NCBI RefSeq assembly: GCF_048771995.1
Contig: NC_133026.1
Span: 103,199,001 to 103,263,000 of the forward strand
Direction of reading: 5' to 3'
Origin: Taeniopygia guttata
Taxonomy: Eukaryota > Chordata > Aves > Passeriformes > Estrildidae
DNA length: 64,000 nt
This document shows, in pieces, positions 60,300-64,000 of the stretch. A program made the position numbers and the translations under genes. Under the pieces are notes generated by a model. The model was not told where the DNA came from. It saw only the letters and a list, made by a program, of their open reading frames with translations, and made no database searches. Each line of letters opens with the position of its first letter. Position 1 is the stretch's first letter.

Positions 60300-62852
60300 C
60301 TAAATCCGTTAACTACTTGGCTCCAGCACCGTATGGCACAGACATTTTATATCACGTGAACCGTCTTTACTGTCACAGCCCCTCGTAAGGGAGATTCGTC
60401 CTGCAGCGTTAACTTGTCACGCTGTAGCTTTTCTGTCAGCTGAACAAAAAAGTAGCACCAATGATCCATTCCTAAAGGAATTCTTCTCTGCAAACCTTCA
60501 TTTTCTTGTTCCCCTGGCAACCTTTTATGTGCTGAACGTTATCAGATACCTTCTATCTAATGAGAATATTGTCCAAGTTTGCTGACTATGGTATGCATCC
60601 AGCACTTTTTTTCAAGGATAACTAACCAGTTGCTGGGAAAAAGGTCAACAAGCAAGAACTTAAAACACCCCAACTCAAGCAATAAGTTATTTAATTATTT
60701 CTTAATATCCTGATGCTTGCCTCCTGAGAGGGATAGGTTGTCGATTTTATAAATGAATAATTACATATATTCAGAAAAATTAATGGAATAAAAAAAAAAA
60801 GAAAGGGAAAAATTGTCTTTGTCACCACCCCTATGGAGATTTTCACTTATGAAGGGAAAAAAAATGCAAAAGAAGGGAAGAACCAGGTGCCTAAGAGTTC
60901 ACCAGTTTATCAGGAAATGGACTCTCATATAATTGTGTTCTGTATCAAAAAAACATGATGTACCAGTTTTTATCCTGACTATTTTTTCAACTTTGTGGTT
61001 TTCATCTCATATTTTTATCCCTGGAAAGGTGTGTTCTGTGCTATGCTTGCTATAAGGGCCCCTAATTTACAAGTTAACTGCATACCTTCTCCCTCCAACA
61101 AAAAGGAAGGAACAGATTTCACAATCTGATTATCCCTTTATATATGTACACCACACTACTAGTAATATGAAGCTATGGAATGTAAATCAAACTCGTGAGC
61201 AAGCATTCAATAGTTAGGAAGGCTACAATTCTACTTCTTTGGTAGGATACACGAGACACTAGTTCCATAAAACACAAAGAAAATCATGCTTAAAACTCAC
61301 CAGAAATTTTAGGAATCTTACAAACAATATACAAGTCCAAATAAGATAATACCACATTCATTAACAGTACAAATTAATACAAGTTTCAAGTGAACTCACA
61401 CTGGTTTTCAGAAGCAGTTTTAGAAACTATAGAAGTTAAGCAAGCCCTTCATCATTTTGGCTTTTGAACTTAAGATTGTGGGGGTGACGGGTGGAAAGGA
61501 AGACACTTGCTCACTTGTAACACCAAAGGCCAACGAAATGTCAAAACTAAAATTTTCTATGGGAAACCACCCATAATTAAAAAGTTCTATTTAAGAAAAT
61601 AAACTAAGCCTGAAACAACAAGAAGTCAACCTGTGAAAATATTAAACTATATAAAACCATGTTATATCCATAAGTAAAGGCACCTATGGAAGTGAGAAGT
61701 AAGAAGGAAGTAATGCCCTTTAAAAAAAAAAAAACAACCAGCTACCAAAGCCCCCACCACCACACAAAGAAAGATAGAAGGTATGCATGTGCAAGTTTTC
61801 CTTAATAATTGGCAGGAGGGTAGGGAGAAAAACAGAGAAGGACCTTTCCTCACACTTCCAAACTTCAGCCAAAGCTGACATGGTAAATTATTCTTTCCTT
61901 CCCCTATTTATGAATAGCTCAAACATCCTTAAATTTAGTTTAAGTTGTCCAATTTGAAATGCAGAATTTTGATACACAAGCATTCCCAACAGGATGATCA
62001 ATCTGCAATCTGTCTGGCATAGTAACTTCACTAACTTACTTGGTATTGTTTTCATTCTCCCAATTGCTGATTTATGTAACTGACAAACACCCAACTGACA
62101 TACCAAATTTTTCATCTGATGATTAGCTACATAAATTATCCAGTCATGGAACAGGAACAATAGGACAATATTTAAATAACCAACACAAGATAAACTCCAA
62201 ATTATGTAAACAGTTTCTTAGTTTGTGTAGAAAGTATGTCAAAAGTTTGCTTTACAATGATTCCAAGCAAACCACTTTGTCATAGCTTCATGGAAAGTGC
62301 TGTCATGCTTGCAACCTGACCTGAGAACATGCCTTACACCATGGGCTCCTGAAGCCATGAGGAACACTTCTGGGAACAAAGATCCTGCAGAGACAACAGG
62401 ACAGCTCTGCAAAGCAGCTCAGCCCTTTTAAATTGGATTTAAAAACTAGCTAAAACTAGCCCATGCTATTCAGACAATGTTTTGAAGTGTGCTGTTCTTG
62501 TTTGTCAGGAACCAGAACTGTTGCAGCACTTCACAGGGTTGGGTTTTTTGTTTGTTTTTAAATATAATGGGCAGTAAGGCAAGACCTTGGAAAAGAGGGA
62601 GAGGCAAACAGAAAGGGCTGGAAACAAGAGGGAAGGAGAAACTACTATGAAAAAGTTAGATGTCTAATGGTCTGCAAGGAGCATTTACATGGCGTAACAA
62701 AAAATACTCCAGATACACACCATGCAATCTGAGGTGACCTTACCAGGACCTACCACACAACTAAAAGACTCTATGGACACCTCTCTGAATTTCAGAAAAC
62801 TGACTTTAACAGCAAAACCTCTCCTAGAACTGCTGCCTTTCCTTTAGCTGGG

Positions 62853-62870
62853 AAAAAAAAAAAAAAAAAA
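62853..62870. repeat. A18 homopolymer run
   Basis: Eighteen A residues with no recognisable retrocopy attached. Confidence 0.95.
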
Positions 62871-63039
62871 GTGATAAAATACTACGTGCAAGCCAGCAGC
62901 ATAAAAACGTTTCTCCTTTTCCAAGATCTTTTGCTAAAGTAAAAGTTGTCATCTGACTAACCGTAACCTACCTAGCAAGAAATGAGTCACCAGCAGAGCC
63001 AGCCCTTTGACCTGCTGGCTTAGTGTGTCATATTAATTG

Positions 63040-63640
63040 ACACTTTAAGTTAGTGACACAAAGCAGGTTTTGGTTAAGGATGAAACCCAGTGTAGTACAG
63101 ACTTCTGCTCATGTAAATGAGCTCATTTAAATAGCTGATCAGCCCTCTGAACTCGTGGCAGATCTCTCAGGCGCAGAACAGAGCTAGCAGCAACAGGAAG
63201 TCATGGCTAGAAATCTCGCACTACCCCAGCTGATATTTTTTACTAGAGCAGGAGCCACATTGTTGCTGTCAAGGCTCTGTTTTCATTAAAGCATTCCTGC
63301 TGATTACAACCCAGCTTTGTTTTTCCGTCTTGTTAGTAATCAGCCTATTCGCTGCTGGTTTCCTGTTTTAACAGGGCCCAACTGAAAAGGGTCCTGGCCA
63401 CGCTCCATGACTGGACCATTGGCTTACTGTTATTTACACCCAGAATAAAGGCCTGTGGACACGATGAGTAGCCCCAGCTGACTTACTAATTTATTTTGTA
63501 TTAAAAGCAGGCTAGGGCCAGGCTATTTTATGTCTCCTCCTAAATACATTTAATCCAAACGAAAAAACCTGCTTTTGTAGAACTAAAATTAAAGCAGCAC
63601 AAGTTTATTTGCAGCGAGGTATGCAGAACAACAAAAAATC
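63040..63640. promoter_or_regulatory. Candidate conserved noncoding block upstream of TGIF1 exon
   Basis: Non-repetitive, motif-dense sequence with a perfect 14-bp palindrome AAATGAGCTCATTT (63115-63128), CATTAAAGCATTCCTGCTGATTACA, TAGTAATCAGCC and CTAATTTATTTTGTATTAAAAGC. Several TAAT/ATTA homeobox-type cores are clustered. No coding potential. Its conservation cannot be tested here, and the call rests on texture only. Confidence 0.25.
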
Positions 63641-64000
63641 CCATTCCTTCACTTCCTCATCGACACTTAAAAGAGTAGTAGTCCATGCTGTTAATGACCT
63701 AAGGAGTACATGATCAGCATCCCTTCTTTATAAATTACTTTATCCTCCTGGCTTCCCAGCTGAACTCATATACATGATTGAATGCACCGATGCATTGTGT
63801 CACAGCCCAAAGACTTTACAGGTCCTCCCGGTAATCAGCTCAGGGAAGATTACACCTAGGATCTGGAGTCTGGGCTCAACACCCAAACGTTAGTTAACAG
63901 CTTGAAAAACTTGAGTAAAAGTACAGTGATGACTAAAGCTGATTTCAAAACAAACCACTGCCACTTAAAAAGGTATGCTGAAATACTTTTGAGGGGGAGG

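Noticed and set aside
61298-61325. Strong donor-like TTTCTG|GTGAGT on the minus strand as a TGIF1 first-exon end
   Set aside because: The phase would fit, but no ATG lies in frame just upstream and the encoded residues do not match known TGIF1 N termini.

Overview
This is a vertebrate nuclear window, almost certainly from a bird. The exons recognised belong to two vertebrate genes. The repeats I recognise are CR1 LINE tails of the avian type plus one older CR1/L3-like fragment, with no Alu or B-type SINE. The splice sites are ordinary GT-AG. The species cannot be named from the sequence alone.

Layout. Positions 1-41,505 (+ strand) hold the 3' half of DLGAP1 (SAPAP1/GKAP), a postsynaptic-density scaffold. 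Six coding exons are visible: 10975-11348, 14594-14685, 23154-23572, 32656-32747, 34547-34699 and 37522-37731. Together they encode the last 446 or so residues: a proline-rich SH3-ligand segment, two dynein light chain (LC8) motifs, the GKAP homology domain and the C-terminal PDZ ligand QTRL. A long 3' UTR with several poly(A) signals probably runs to about 41.5 kb. Positions 41.5-57.65 kb are intergenic, with several CpG-rich patches and one perfect 50-bp tandem duplication. Positions 57.65-64.0 kb (- strand) hold the 3' part of TGIF1, the TALE homeobox repressor known in chick as AKR. Two exons are visible (60042-60268 and 58149-58715) plus a short 3' UTR. The first exon or exons lie beyond the window or were not recognised.

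The two genes converge tail to tail, as in the human 18p11.31 DLGAP1/TGIF1 neighbourhood. The introns contain five LINE remnants, simple repeats and a few patches that look functional but cannot be assigned: a CpG-rich block at 7.92-8.35 kb, another at 26.1-26.6 kb, and a protein-like antisense open frame at 27.2-27.4 kb.

I found no endogenous retrovirus, DNA transposon, CRISPR array or operon-like system, and no clear evidence of a wholly new biological system. The most useful leads are the intron-split LC8 motif with its unskippable 92-nt exon, the unidentified antisense frame, the orphan CpG patches, and the deep LINE fossil.
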